64,000 nt of DNA from positions 62,001 to 126,000 of the forward strand of contig QCLK01000002.1 of assembly GCA_003214615.1 (NCBI GenBank), given 5' to 3'. The notes under the pieces are model-generated. The model saw only the letters and a list, made by a program, of their open reading frames with translations, did not search any database and had not been told where the DNA came from. Numbering within the stretch: the stretch's first letter is position 1; each line of letters opens with the position of its first letter. This DNA is from Pelagibacteraceae bacterium AG-414-E02 (GTDB lineage: Bacteria; Pseudomonadota; Alphaproteobacteria; Pelagibacterales; Pelagibacteraceae). The translations under genes and the position numbers were made by a program. Of the stretch, positions 1 through 10,360 are shown piece after piece.

Positions 1-137
1 TATTTTAAGTATAAATTTGTTTCACCTTCAAAATAATATCCAAGGCTAAGACCCCAAGCGCAAGGCCAAAATAATAATAAAAAACCTATGGGTTTATTCA
101 GCCTTGTTAATTGGATAAATATTTGGATTTTTTCCAT
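1..137 (-). CDS. ubiA: 4-hydroxybenzoate polyprenyltransferase, N-terminal part (gene runs off the window edge)
   Basis: Reverse complement reads MEKIQIFIQLTRLNKPIGFLLLFWPCAWGLSLGYYFEGETNLYLK.., matching the UbiA N-terminal pattern (RLxxPIGxxLLxxPCxWG). Not in the ORF track because it is truncated. Confidence 0.75.
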   Translation of the reverse strand, partial: MEKIQIFIQLTRLNKPIGFLLLFWPCAWGLSLGYYFEGETNLYLK

Positions 138-1111
138 TAAGGAACTATAACTGCAGGTCCAATAATTTTTCTCGATTCTAAATCTTTGTGGGCTTGCACA
201 ACTTCTTCTAATTTATATTTTTTAAAAATTTTTATTTTTACTTGTCCAGATGTTATTTTTTCAAACAATTTATCAGAACCTTCGGCAATTTCATTCTTTG
301 TTCCTAAATATTGTCCCATTACAGGTCTTGTAAAATAAAGGCCTTTTGGTTGTATCATTTTTATTACATCAATATTTAAAACTGGGCCAGAAGCATTGCC
401 AAAAGACACCATCATCCCTCTTATTTTTAGGCATTCAATTGATCCATTAAAAGTGTTTTTTCCAACACCATCATAAACAACAGGAACTCCTTTACCTTTT
501 GTAATTTCCAAAACTTTTTTAGCAAAGTCGTCCTTGGAATAATTGATAACAAAATCACAACCATTTTTTTTGGCTATACTAATTTTGTCGTCAGAACCAA
601 CCGTACCTATTATTTTGCATCCTAAACTTTTTGCCCATTGGCAAAAAATTTGTCCAACACCACCCGCGGCAGCATGAAATAAGATAGTTTCATTTGAGGA
701 AACGGGATAAGTTTTATGAAGTAAATAAAATGTGGTTAGACCTTTTGTCATTATAGTTGCCGCAATATCAAAATTAATTTCTTTTGGTAATTTAACCAGA
801 TTTTTTGTTGGATAATTTCTTTCAGAAGAGTAAGACCCAAGAGGAGCTCCTGCGTAACAAACTCTATCCCCAACAGTAAAATCTTTAACTTGTGATCCAA
901 TTTCTTTTATGACACCTGATGCTTCTGCACCTATTCCAGAAGGTAATTGAAGCGGATATAAACCTGAACGGTGATAAGTATCTATATAATTAAGTCCAAT
1001 AGCTTTATGTTCAATTAAAACTTCTTCTGGGCCGAGTTTTTCAAGTTTAATGGTTTTAACTTGTAGAACTTCTGGTTCTCCTGTTTTTTCTAATGTAACG
1101 ACTCGTGTCAT
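137..1111 (-). CDS. Quinone oxidoreductase / zinc-type alcohol dehydrogenase-like (MDR superfamily)
   Basis: MDR fold motifs: GxGAEASGVI, AAAGGVGQIFCQWAK, YDGVG. Confidence 0.85.
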   Translation of the reverse strand: MTRVVTLEKTGEPEVLQVKTIKLEKLGPEEVLIEHKAIGLNYIDTYHRSGLYPLQLPSGIGAEASGVIKEIGSQVKDFTVGDRVCYAGAPLGSYSSERNYPTKNLVKLPKEINFDIAATIMTKGLTTFYLLHKTYPVSSNETILFHAAAGGVGQIFCQWAKSLGCKIIGTVGSDDKISIAKKNGCDFVINYSKDDFAKKVLEITKGKGVPVVYDGVGKNTFNGSIECLKIRGMMVSFGNASGPVLNIDVIKMIQPKGLYFTRPVMGQYLGTKNEIAEGSDKLFEKITSGQVKIKIFKKYKLEEVVQAHKDLESRKIIGPAVIVP

Positions 1112-1956
1112 TTTTGAACAAAATTTCCACTATGATAGTCTTCAACTGCCTTAAGAATTTCTTCTTTTGTGTTCATAACGAAAGGTCCACCTCTAGCTAT
1201 AGGTTCTCCAATTGGCTTTCCTGATATTAATAAAAATTTTGATTTAATTATACCTTTAACTTTAAGTTTACTACCTCTAGTAAGCAAAATTAGAGTAGAG
1301 TTTTTAACTTTTTTATGATTTTTATCCCCAATTTTAATTTCACCTTCGATTAAATAAACAAATGAATTGTGTGTTGGCGGAACTTCAAAATTAAACTCCC
1401 TATCTTTTTTAAGATCAACATCAAAATATATTGGTTCAACGTTGTGACCTTTAATAGGACCTTCGACGTCACCGAATTTTCCAGTAATAATCTTAATTTT
1501 TTTTTCCATATCTTCGTATACCTGCATTTTCTTAGAGTCTATGTAGATGTATTCAGGCTTATTCATTTTTAATTTTGCAGGCATATTTATCCATAATTGA
1601 AATCCGTGTAATTTTCCTTCCGACATAGCGGGCATTTCAGAATGAATGATGCCCCCACCTGTTTTCATCCATTGCACGTCACCCGAAGACATTTTCCCTT
1701 TTGCACCTGTGCTATCTTCATGTTCAAATTCCCCATTGAGCATATAGGTCACAGTTTCAATTCCTCTGTGGGGGTGAGGCGGAAACCCTCCAATATAATC
1801 ATCTTTATTTTCAGATCCAAATTCATCTAACATTAAAAAAGGATCAAAATAATTCGGTTCAACGCCAATACTTCTTTTTAATTTAACGCCAGCACCGTCA
1901 GAAGCGGGTGTTGGATCTATAATCTTACTTACTTCAATATTTTTCATTTTAGACAA
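1108..1956 (-). CDS. Pirin family protein
   Basis: PHPHRGIETVTYMLNGEFEHEDSTG pirin cupin motif. Confidence 0.9.
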   Translation of the reverse strand: MSKMKNIEVSKIIDPTPASDGAGVKLKRSIGVEPNYFDPFLMLDEFGSENKDDYIGGFPPHPHRGIETVTYMLNGEFEHEDSTGAKGKMSSGDVQWMKTGGGIIHSEMPAMSEGKLHGFQLWINMPAKLKMNKPEYIYIDSKKMQVYEDMEKKIKIITGKFGDVEGPIKGHNVEPIYFDVDLKKDREFNFEVPPTHNSFVYLIEGEIKIGDKNHKKVKNSTLILLTRGSKLKVKGIIKSKFLLISGKPIGEPIARGGPFVMNTKEEILKAVEDYHSGNFVQK

Positions 1957-2617
1957 TTGTAAGGAGTTCTTTTAAATCATTAATTATAAATTTTGGTTTA
2001 TAACTTAATTTATCGAAAACTTTATTAAAGCGATTAACCCATACAGCGTTATAACCAAAAAGGCCTCCCCCCGAAACATCCCAAGTATTTGAACTCATAA
2101 AACAAATATTTTCTGGTTTACATCCATAATTTTTAATTGGCATTTCGTAAACTCTTGAATCGGGTTTATATATTCCTACGGTTTCAATAGAAAAAATATT
2201 ATCAAAATAATTTTGAATTTTATTGCTTTCTATTAATTCCCTTAGAAGATCTGGAGTTCCGTTTGATAAAATAGCTATTTTTATCTTTTTATCTTTTAAT
2301 CCTTGCAAACATTCTTCAACCTCGGGGTAAGTGCTAAGTTTTTTGTACAGATCTAATAATTCATTTCTCATTTCTTTTTTTATTTTAAAAGTTTCCATAG
2401 TATGATCTAAAGAATCTTCGGTAATTTCCCAAAAATTTTTATGATTTTTCATAAGGCTTCTTAACCAAGTATACTCAAGTTGGGTAGTTCTCCATGCGTT
2501 CGCAAAACTTTCCCATTTGTTTCCAAGTTTTTCTTTGCATTTTGCAGCAGCAGAGTTTACATCGAATAAAGTTCCATATGCATCAAATACACAAGCTTTT
2601 ATATTTTTTATTTTCAT
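1949..2617 (-). CDS. Haloacid dehalogenase type II (HAD superfamily)
   Basis: VFDAYGTLFDV, LSNGTP and SSNTWDVSGGGLFGYNAVWVNR motifs. Confidence 0.88.
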   Translation of the reverse strand: MKIKNIKACVFDAYGTLFDVNSAAAKCKEKLGNKWESFANAWRTTQLEYTWLRSLMKNHKNFWEITEDSLDHTMETFKIKKEMRNELLDLYKKLSTYPEVEECLQGLKDKKIKIAILSNGTPDLLRELIESNKIQNYFDNIFSIETVGIYKPDSRVYEMPIKNYGCKPENICFMSSNTWDVSGGGLFGYNAVWVNRFNKVFDKLSYKPKFIINDLKELLTIV

Positions 2618-3684
2618 AACAAATTTTTCAATTTTTGAACTTCGCCAATTTTAAATATAATAGCATCATCTTTGTGATAACCATACATGTTGGTTGCGTT
2701 TTTAAATCTTGCTGGGGGCTCAAATGGATCCTCAAGAGAAAGTACTACGGTTCCCCAATGCATTCCCAAAACTTTTTTGCTTTTTAAATCTTGAGCAATA
2801 TTTAAAGCTTCTTCAGGATTTGTATGAAAAATAGACTTATCTTTTTGTGGAGCCATGGGATAAAAATTATAGGCTCCTATATTAATAAAAGTTAAATCAA
2901 TAGGTCCATATTTTTCACCAAGCTCTTTATAAATATTTCCATAACCAGTATCACAGGCAAAAAATATTTTTTTATTTTTATATTCTATTAAAAAACTTCC
3001 CCACAAAGTTTTGTCAGTGTCAGTTAATGTTCTTTTTGACCAGTGGACTGCAGGAACAAATGTAATTTTTAAATCATTAATTATTGTTTCATCATACCAA
3101 TCCATTTCTCTAACTTTTTTAAATTTGTTTTTAGTAAAATACCTACCAAGCTTAAGGGGAGTTAAAACATTTGCATTTTTATAAGGAAATTTTTTTATTG
3201 TTCTATAATCTAAATGATCATAATGATTATGAGTTAACAAAAACAAATTTACTTCTGGTATTTCTTTTAGATCAATAGCTGGATCAACATATCTTTTTGG
3301 TCCGAAAATTAAAGGACCCATATTTTTTGAAAAAACAGGATCAGTAATTATTGTGGTATCACCAAGTTTAATTAAAAAAGTTGCGTGTCCAATCCAGGCA
3401 ACATAATCATCATTTTTATATTTTTTCAGATTTTCTAATACTTCTTTTTTATCTATAACATGATCAGCAGGAATATTTATTTTAATTTTTTTCTTTTCCT
3501 TATTCCATTTTGACATGTCCCATTTAAAATTAGGATCTCTTAATGGGCTTCCTTCAGGATTTCTAAATGTTCCATTAGGCAAATGATGATAAGGTGCATC
3601 TTTCATATTTTCTGCAAAACCATTATAACTAAGATTAAATACTAAAATGATTATTATTAACTTTAATTTATAAAAATTTTTCAT
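2614..3684 (-). CDS. MBL-fold metallo-hydrolase (NAPE-PLD/UlaG-like), signal peptide
   Basis: LTHNHYDHLD, ACDTGYG and HWGT motifs; ATG start at 3684 used instead of the upstream TTG. Confidence 0.82.
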   Translation of the reverse strand: MKNFYKLKLIIIILVFNLSYNGFAENMKDAPYHHLPNGTFRNPEGSPLRDPNFKWDMSKWNKEKKKIKINIPADHVIDKKEVLENLKKYKNDDYVAWIGHATFLIKLGDTTIITDPVFSKNMGPLIFGPKRYVDPAIDLKEIPEVNLFLLTHNHYDHLDYRTIKKFPYKNANVLTPLKLGRYFTKNKFKKVREMDWYDETIINDLKITFVPAVHWSKRTLTDTDKTLWGSFLIEYKNKKIFFACDTGYGNIYKELGEKYGPIDLTFINIGAYNFYPMAPQKDKSIFHTNPEEALNIAQDLKSKKVLGMHWGTVVLSLEDPFEPPARFKNATNMYGYHKDDAIIFKIGEVQKLKNLL

Positions 3685-4408
3685 GCCCTCCAAAATAAGA
3701 CTTTATTTTTCTAAAGAATTAAAAGCAAATTTACAATCTAACCTTTCCATTGAACAGTCACACTATATTAAGAATGTAATGAGATTAAAGCCAGGTGACA
3801 CAATTTCGCTATTTAATTCGGTGAATGGTGAATGGAGTGCAAAAATTGTTAGTCACAACAAAGAAAATACAGAGTTCAAGGTTGAAAAGATAATTAAAAC
3901 AAAAAGGATAGAACATGATTTATGGTTAGCTTTTTCGCCAATTAAAAAAAATCCTTTAGATATGATGATACAAAAAACAACTGAATTGGGGATTCAAAAA
4001 TTTATACCTGTATTATCAGAAAGAACAATCGTTAAAGAAATTAATACTGAAAGATTAAAAAAAATTATAGTTGAAGCCAGTGAACAATCAAATAGAATTT
4101 CAGTTCCCAAAATAGAAAGTTTATGCCCTTTAAAAATTTTTTTGGAAAAATTTCCGAATAATGGATCTTTAATATTTTGTGATATTAATTGCGACAAAAC
4201 AGATTTAAAAAAAATTTTAATAAAAAAAAATCAAGGACCTATTTGTATTCTTATAGGACCTGAAGGTGATTTTTCAGAAAAAGAGAGACAATTTATAATT
4301 GAAAAAAAAGAAATTTTTTCTTTATCTTTGGCAAATAATATTTTAAGAGCCGAAACCGCAGCGATTGCGTCTGTTACAATTGTGAATTATCACTTAAATT
4401 TAAATTAA
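3683..4408 (+). CDS. rsmE: 16S rRNA (uracil(1498)-N(3))-methyltransferase
   Basis: IGPEGDFSEKE and LANNILRAETAAIASV SPOUT signature. Confidence 0.88.
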   Translation: MPSKIRLYFSKELKANLQSNLSIEQSHYIKNVMRLKPGDTISLFNSVNGEWSAKIVSHNKENTEFKVEKIIKTKRIEHDLWLAFSPIKKNPLDMMIQKTTELGIQKFIPVLSERTIVKEINTERLKKIIVEASEQSNRISVPKIESLCPLKIFLEKFPNNGSLIFCDINCDKTDLKKILIKKNQGPICILIGPEGDFSEKERQFIIEKKEIFSLSLANNILRAETAAIASVTIVNYHLNLN

Positions 4409-4425
4409 TTGAAAACTGCAGCAAG

Positions 4426-4455
4426 TTGACACAGCTATTGGTCAAAATGACTAAT
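4426..4455 (+). promoter_or_regulatory. Putative sigma70-type promoter upstream of coxB (TTGACA, 18-nt spacer, ACTAAT)
   Basis: Sequence match only; overlaps an inverted repeat TTGAC-N10-GTCAA (4426-4445). Confidence 0.4.
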
Positions 4456-4553
4456 GTTTTTTGTGGAAAAAAAAACAATATCAATTATAGAAAGTTGTTT
4501 TAAAACAGTAAAAGTTGTAAAAATAAACCATAAATTTGTAGGAAGGTATTTAA

Positions 4554-5384
4554 GTGTTTGTAGCAATTGTATTCGCATTAATCATTGTAGCATCCATAGT
4601 ATTTCATTTTTGGAGTCCATGGTGGTGGACACCGGTTGCGTCTAATTGGGGAAATATTGATGATACAATTATTTTAACATTCTGGGTAACCGGTGCAGTT
4701 TTTGTTGCAGTTTGTTTATTCATGTCCTACTGCGTTTGGGAATATCGGTATAGACCAGAAAGAAAAGCAGAATATAAACCTGAAGACAAAAAATTAGAAT
4801 TTAGATTAACTTGGTTAACAGCTCTTGGGGTGGTGGCATTGCTAGCCCCTGGATTGGTAGTTTGGAACAAATATATTACAGTACCAGAAAATGCATTTAA
4901 AATAGAGGTCCTTGCATACCAGTGGGGTTGGAATTATAGATTACCTGGAGATGATGGTGTTCTAGGAAAAACAAGTGTCGGATTTATTAATGATGATAAT
5001 CCTTACGGTTTAGATTTAAGCGACCCAAATAGTAAAGATGATATTTTAGTTATGGATGCCGATCTTCATTTAAAAATAAATCAACCAGTAAAAATAGAAC
5101 TTCGTTCTTTAGACGTACTTCACAATTTTTATATTCCGCAGTTTAGAGCAAAGATGGATACTCTTCCTGGTATAATAACTTATTATTGGTTTACACCTGA
5201 AAAAAAAGGAGAATATGAAATTCTTTGTGCGGAATACTGCGGAACAGGACATTATGCAATGAGAGGGTATGTTAAAGTAGATGAGGAGCAAGATTACTCA
5301 AATTGGTTAGCAAAACAAATTAGTTTTGAAAAAATGTTAACAAAAAAAGAATTAAATAAAAATTTATTAATTGCAGAAAAATAA
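4554..5384 (+). CDS. coxB: Cytochrome c oxidase subunit II (GTG start)
   Basis: CuA motif CAEYCGTGHYAM; YQWGWNY; RBS-like AGGAAGG upstream of the GTG. Confidence 0.92.
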   Translation: MFVAIVFALIIVASIVFHFWSPWWWTPVASNWGNIDDTIILTFWVTGAVFVAVCLFMSYCVWEYRYRPERKAEYKPEDKKLEFRLTWLTALGVVALLAPGLVVWNKYITVPENAFKIEVLAYQWGWNYRLPGDDGVLGKTSVGFINDDNPYGLDLSDPNSKDDILVMDADLHLKINQPVKIELRSLDVLHNFYIPQFRAKMDTLPGIITYYWFTPEKKGEYEILCAEYCGTGHYAMRGYVKVDEEQDYSNWLAKQISFEKMLTKKELNKNLLIAEK

Positions 5385-5393
5385 GGAAAAAAA

Positions 5394-7220
5394 ATGACAG
5401 ATGAATATACAGATAATAAAATAGAGACCAAAGCAGCAGATTCTTCTTCAGGAAGTTATGTTCCTCCAGCTGAAACTATTCCAGCGCAAGAAGCTCCGGA
5501 TCAAGAATTATACCATGCTAAAAGTTTCTGGACTAAATGGGTTTTTTGCCAAGACGCCAAAGTTATTGGTATTCAGTATGCTTTAACAGCGACTGCAATT
5601 GGTTTTATAGGATTAATTTTGTCTTGGGGAATGAGACTACAATTAGGTTTTCCAGAAACATTTTCTTTTCTTGGTCCAGCAACATATTATCAGTCAGTAA
5701 CTATGCATGGTATGATTATGGTTATTTATCTTCTTACAGCATTATTTTTAGGAGGTTTCGGTAACTATCTTATTCCGCTGATGGTGGGAGCTCGAGATAT
5801 GGTTTTTCCATATGTAAATATGGTTAGCTATTGGATGTTTCTTGTTGCGGTTTTAGTTTTAATAGCTAGTTTTTTTGTACCCGGGGGACCTACGGGAGCA
5901 GGTTGGACTTTATATCCTCCGCAAGCAATATTGCCTGGAACACCAGGATCTGAAATGGGAATAGTACTCATGCTAGTCTCTTTATCATTGTTCGTTATTG
6001 GTTTTACGATGGGTGGATTAAATTATGTAATTACGATACTTCAATCTAGAACTCGTGGCATGACCTTAATGCGAATGCCATTAACTATTTGGGGTATATT
6101 CACAGCTACAGTTCTTGCACTTTTAGCTTTCCCCGCACTTTTTGTGGCTTGCATAATGATGACGCTTGATAATTTATTAGGAACAAGTTTTTTCATGCCA
6201 GAAATTTTTACAATGGGAGAAAAACTGGAATATGGAGGCGGTAGCCCTATTTTGTTTCAACATCTATTCTGGTTTTTTGGCCATCCAGAAGTTTACATAG
6301 TAGCTTTACCTGCGTTTGGAATTGTATCTGATTTAATTTCAGTGCATGCAAGAAAAAATGTTTTTGGTTATAGAATGATGGTTTGGGCTATAGTAATAAT
6401 TGGAGCTCTTAGCTTTATTGTTTGGGCGCATCACATGTATGTCAGTGGAATGAATCCTTGGTTTGGTTTCTTTTTTGCGACAACCACATTAATTATTGCG
6501 GTTCCTACGGCAATTAAAGTTTATAATTGGGTGTTAACTCTTTGGAGAGGAAATATTCATCTTACAATTCCAATGTTGTTTTCCCTAGGTTTCATAGTTA
6601 CTTTTGTAAATGGTGGAATTACAGGATTGTTTTTAGGAAATGTTATTATTGACGTTCCTCTTTCAGATACTTATTTTGTTGTTGCTCACTTTCACATGGT
6701 AATGGGAATAGCGCCTCTAATGGTAGTATTTGGAGCAATTTATCATTGGTATCCCTTAATTACTGGAAGACATTTAAATCAAACTTTAGGAAAGATTCAT
6801 TTTTGGATAACTTTTGTTGGTGCTTACGCAATATATTTTCCTATGCATTATTTAGGTTTTATTGGTGTACCGCGTAGATATTTTGAAATGTACGATAGTC
6901 CTTATATGACTTCAGGAGTAGGGTTAAATCAATTTATTACAGTAGCGGCTTTAATTGTAGGTTTTACTCAAATTTTATTTTTATACAATATTTTCACAAG
7001 TTGGTACAAAGGAGAAAAATCTGAGAGGAATCCATGGAAAGCGAATTCTTTAGAATGGCATACACCAGACTATCCACCGACACATGGAAATTTTGGTAAA
7101 GAACTTCCAGTAGTGTATCGTTGGCCATACGATTTTAGCGTGCCTGGGTCTGATAAAGAATATATTCCTCAAGATGTGCCACCAAGTCAAGTTCCAACGG
7201 CAAAGGCTGAACAAACGTGA
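5394..7220 (+). CDS. ctaD: Cytochrome c oxidase subunit I (aa3-type)
   Basis: GHPEVYI, WAHHMYVSG, TTTLIIAVPTAIKV and HFHMVMG haem-copper oxidase motifs. Confidence 0.95.
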   Translation: MTDEYTDNKIETKAADSSSGSYVPPAETIPAQEAPDQELYHAKSFWTKWVFCQDAKVIGIQYALTATAIGFIGLILSWGMRLQLGFPETFSFLGPATYYQSVTMHGMIMVIYLLTALFLGGFGNYLIPLMVGARDMVFPYVNMVSYWMFLVAVLVLIASFFVPGGPTGAGWTLYPPQAILPGTPGSEMGIVLMLVSLSLFVIGFTMGGLNYVITILQSRTRGMTLMRMPLTIWGIFTATVLALLAFPALFVACIMMTLDNLLGTSFFMPEIFTMGEKLEYGGGSPILFQHLFWFFGHPEVYIVALPAFGIVSDLISVHARKNVFGYRMMVWAIVIIGALSFIVWAHHMYVSGMNPWFGFFFATTTLIIAVPTAIKVYNWVLTLWRGNIHLTIPMLFSLGFIVTFVNGGITGLFLGNVIIDVPLSDTYFVVAHFHMVMGIAPLMVVFGAIYHWYPLITGRHLNQTLGKIHFWITFVGAYAIYFPMHYLGFIGVPRRYFEMYDSPYMTSGVGLNQFITVAALIVGFTQILFLYNIFTSWYKGEKSERNPWKANSLEWHTPDYPPTHGNFGKELPVVYRWPYDFSVPGSDKEYIPQDVPPSQVPTAKAEQT

Positions 7221-7852
7221 GCAAAAAAGAATTAAATATTTTTAAACTGTTATCAGAAAAACCTTGGGAAGATTCTCAAAAAGTAATTGATGACCAGCAT
7301 GATGGAAAGACGTTAGCTTTAAGTAAGGCAAAATTAGGCGTCAGAACTATTATGGTTGTTAGTACAGTAATTTTTTCTTTATTTGTTGTTTCTTACTCTG
7401 ACAGAATGTTAGTGCATGATTGGAGAAGTTTATCTGAACCGTGGCTACTTTGGGTCAATACTATAATTCTAATATTTACTAGTTTTGTTTTTCACAAGAC
7501 GAAAGTTCTATCTGACAAAAATGAATTTGAAAAAGCTAAAAACTATTTACTTATAGTTGGTTTCTTAACTTTTGCTTTTATCACAGGCCAATTATTAGTT
7601 TGGCAGTATTATGTAAATCTTGGACAATATGCATCTACAAATCCAGCAAACGCATTTTTTTATTTATTTACGGCTTTACACGGCGTTCATGTATTGGGAG
7701 GTTTATTTTTTTGGGGAAGAGCGACTACGAAATTATTTACAAAAAATTTTAGTGTTTTAAAAATTAAGCAAGCAATTGAACTTTGTGCTATTTACTGGCA
7801 TTTTTTACTTATAGTTTGGTTTATCTTGTTTGGTTTAATGATAGCAACATAA
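7217..7852 (+). CDS. Haem-copper oxidase subunit III family protein (first copy)
   Basis: ALHGVHVLGGLFFWG and CAIYWHFLLIVW match the subunit III pattern; GTG start overlaps the ctaD stop. Confidence 0.8.
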   Translation: MSKKELNIFKLLSEKPWEDSQKVIDDQHDGKTLALSKAKLGVRTIMVVSTVIFSLFVVSYSDRMLVHDWRSLSEPWLLWVNTIILIFTSFVFHKTKVLSDKNEFEKAKNYLLIVGFLTFAFITGQLLVWQYYVNLGQYASTNPANAFFYLFTALHGVHVLGGLFFWGRATTKLFTKNFSVLKIKQAIELCAIYWHFLLIVWFILFGLMIAT

Positions 7853-7868
7853 ACAAAAAATTAATTAT

Positions 7869-8576
7869 ATGAGTAAATTTGATATATCAAAACTTCCAAA
7901 AGGGCCCAAAGGTTTCATGCATGATTGGGGCTCAGATCAAAGAGCTTTTAAAGGAGTTCCTTGGGGCAAATCAATGATGTGGATTTTTCTTTTAAGCGAT
8001 ACATTTATTTTTAGTTGTTTTTTAATTTCATTAATGACTGCCCGTGCTTCAACAGTAGTTCCTTGGCCATATGCCAGTGAAGTTTTTGGATTAACAGTTT
8101 TTGGAACAAGTGTTCCTCTGCTGCTTATAGCAATCATGACATTTGTATTAATTACAAGTAGCGGAACAATGGCCATAGCAGTCAAATATGGATACGAAAA
8201 AAATCGTAAATTATGCGGTTGGTTTTTAGTAGCAACAGCGTTGGGCGGATTAACATTTGTTGGAATGCAAGCATTTGAGTGGTCAAAGTTAATTTTTCAT
8301 GATGGTGTGCGACCATGGGGTAATCCTTTTGGCGCAGAACAATTTGGTGCTTTCTTTTTCATGGTAACAGGGTTTCATGGAACACACGTGTCTATCGGTG
8401 TGATTTTTCTGTTCATTTTTGCAAGAAAAGTTTTCAGAGGTGATTTTGAAACAGGCAGGAGAGGATATTTTACCTCTATGAAATCTGATTATGAGGCTAT
8501 AGAAATTTTGGGATTATATTGGCACTTTGTCGATCTAGTCTGGGTATTTATTTTTGCATTTTTCTATCTTTGGTAA
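7869..8576 (+). CDS. Cytochrome c oxidase subunit III (second copy)
   Basis: FLLSDTFIFSCF, GFHGTHVSIGVIFL, LYWHFVDLVWVFIF. Confidence 0.88.
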   Translation: MSKFDISKLPKGPKGFMHDWGSDQRAFKGVPWGKSMMWIFLLSDTFIFSCFLISLMTARASTVVPWPYASEVFGLTVFGTSVPLLLIAIMTFVLITSSGTMAIAVKYGYEKNRKLCGWFLVATALGGLTFVGMQAFEWSKLIFHDGVRPWGNPFGAEQFGAFFFMVTGFHGTHVSIGVIFLFIFARKVFRGDFETGRRGYFTSMKSDYEAIEILGLYWHFVDLVWVFIFAFFYLW

Positions 8577-8584
8577 GGTAAATT

Positions 8585-8917
8585 ATGACAACTGACAAAA
8601 AACAAGAAGTACATACGCACAAAATAGGGATTTATTTGTGGATATGGGGACTGCTGTTTGTATTTAGTTTCTTTTCATACATGGTTGATTATATAAATTA
8701 TCAAGGACTATTAAGATGGTCTCTAATTATATTTTTTATGTTAGTCAAAGCAGGATTAATAATGGCAATCTTTATGCATTTATATTGGGAGCGCTGGGCC
8801 ATTGTTAATGTTCTTTTGTGGCCCATGACTGCTATAGGGGTGTTCATAGCAATTATGGCTGCAGAATCTTACTACACATTTTTCTCAAGAATGTTTTACT
8901 TTGTAGTTGGGAGTTAA
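8585..8917 (+). CDS. Cytochrome c oxidase subunit IV-like (COX4_pro type)
   Basis: Three hydrophobic helices, MAIFMHLYWE motif, position in the cox cluster. Confidence 0.78.
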   Translation: MTTDKKQEVHTHKIGIYLWIWGLLFVFSFFSYMVDYINYQGLLRWSLIIFFMLVKAGLIMAIFMHLYWERWAIVNVLLWPMTAIGVFIAIMAAESYYTFFSRMFYFVVGS

Positions 8918-8937
8918 ACTCATTAAATTTTTAAAAA

Positions 8938-9843
8938 ATGGCAATTACTAAATCGAAAACGCTAAAGATAGATTACTTTAGTTACGCTAAGGCCTTCTTC
9001 AATCTAATGAAGCCTAGAGTGATGTCATTGGTAATTTTTACGTGTGCTGTAGGTTTATTAATTGCACCAGAAAAAATTAATTTTTTTGATGCTATTTTTT
9101 CATTAATGGCTGTTGCTCTGGGCTCGGGGGCAGCAGGGGCATTGAACATGTGGTATGAGTCAGATCTAGACTCACTTATGTCAAGAACGTGCCTTAGACC
9201 TATCCCGACAGGGAAGCTAAGCAAAAATCAGGCACTTATTTTTGGTATAATATCGTCGATTGTTTCTGTAGTTGCTCTTTATATTTTTTCTAATTTAATC
9301 GCGGCAACTACATTGGTAATAACAATTCTTTTCTATGTTTTTGTTTATACAATTTGGCTTAAAAGAAAAACTCCACAAAATATTGTTATAGGAGGGGCCT
9401 CAGGAGCTTTGCCCCCTGTAATTGGTTGGTCAATAGCTACAAATAACATAACACTTGAGCCAATTATTTTATTTTTAATTATATTTGTTTGGACCCCATC
9501 TCATTTTTGGGCATTAAGTCTCTATAAGTTAGAAGATTATAGAAAAGCAAGAATTCCAATGCTACCTATCACTTCAGGTGTAAGAGCAACAAAATTTAAC
9601 ATATTTGTATATTCATTAATTTTATTTCCAATTGCTTTATCACCATATTTTTTAAATTTTTCCGGATTAATATATTTAATATTTGCAACATTATTAAGTG
9701 GTTATTATGTATTTATATCTTATTGCCTATTGAAAGAAAAAAATTCTACAGTAGAAAAGAAATTAGCTATAAAATTATTTACCTATTCTATATTATATCT
9801 GTTTATGATTTTTTCCTTTGTTTTAATTGATAAAGCTATATAA
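8938..9843 (+). CDS. ctaB: Protohaem IX farnesyltransferase (haem O synthase)
   Basis: NMWYESDLDSLMSRTCLRPIPTG and WTPSHFWALSLY. Confidence 0.93.
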   Translation: MAITKSKTLKIDYFSYAKAFFNLMKPRVMSLVIFTCAVGLLIAPEKINFFDAIFSLMAVALGSGAAGALNMWYESDLDSLMSRTCLRPIPTGKLSKNQALIFGIISSIVSVVALYIFSNLIAATTLVITILFYVFVYTIWLKRKTPQNIVIGGASGALPPVIGWSIATNNITLEPIILFLIIFVWTPSHFWALSLYKLEDYRKARIPMLPITSGVRATKFNIFVYSLILFPIALSPYFLNFSGLIYLIFATLLSGYYVFISYCLLKEKNSTVEKKLAIKLFTYSILYLFMIFSFVLIDKAI

Positions 9844-9860
9844 AGTTTTAAATATTTTAT

Positions 9861-10358
9861 ATGAGTTTTTATAAAAAAAAAATTTCGAAACATTATTTAA
9901 TTTTAATTTTTTTTATTTTACTAGCTCTAATTTTTTATTTTACTATAAATAGAATTCAAAAAGGAAATGAACTAGCGTTAAAGCCTATATCAATAAATTT
10001 ATTAACTAGCGTACATCCAAAATTATCTTGGAACTTTCAACCAGTAAAATCTAAAATTATTGTTCAACCCGGTGAAGTTAAAACTGTTGAGTATATTGTC
10101 GAAAATTTAAGCACAGAAGCCACTACAGGTATAGCCACGTTTGCTTATTTTCCTAATCAATTCGGAAATTATATAAGCAAAATAAACTGCTTTTGCTATG
10201 ATGCGCAAACTTTAAAGCCGAATCAAAAAAATAAGTTTGTGCTGGTAATAATGATTGATCCAGAGGTGACAAAAGATAGCAAGACAAAAGATATAAAGGA
10301 AGCTACTATTCAATTTACTTTTTTTGACTATAAAGAGTATAAAAAGAAAAAAAGCTAA
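9861..10358 (+). CDS. ctaG: Cytochrome c oxidase assembly protein CtaG/Cox11
   Basis: FNKINCFCY-type copper motif (INCFCYDAQTL), single N-terminal TM, VEYIVEN.. Confidence 0.85.
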   Translation: MSFYKKKISKHYLILIFFILLALIFYFTINRIQKGNELALKPISINLLTSVHPKLSWNFQPVKSKIIVQPGEVKTVEYIVENLSTEATTGIATFAYFPNQFGNYISKINCFCYDAQTLKPNQKNKFVLVIMIDPEVTKDSKTKDIKEATIQFTFFDYKEYKKKKS

Positions 10359-10360
10359 TT

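Noticed and set aside
7217-8576. Two subunit III-like genes considered as one split by a frameshift
   Set aside because: Both have their own starts, full sets of helices and C-terminal WHF motifs; they look like paralogues, not fragments.
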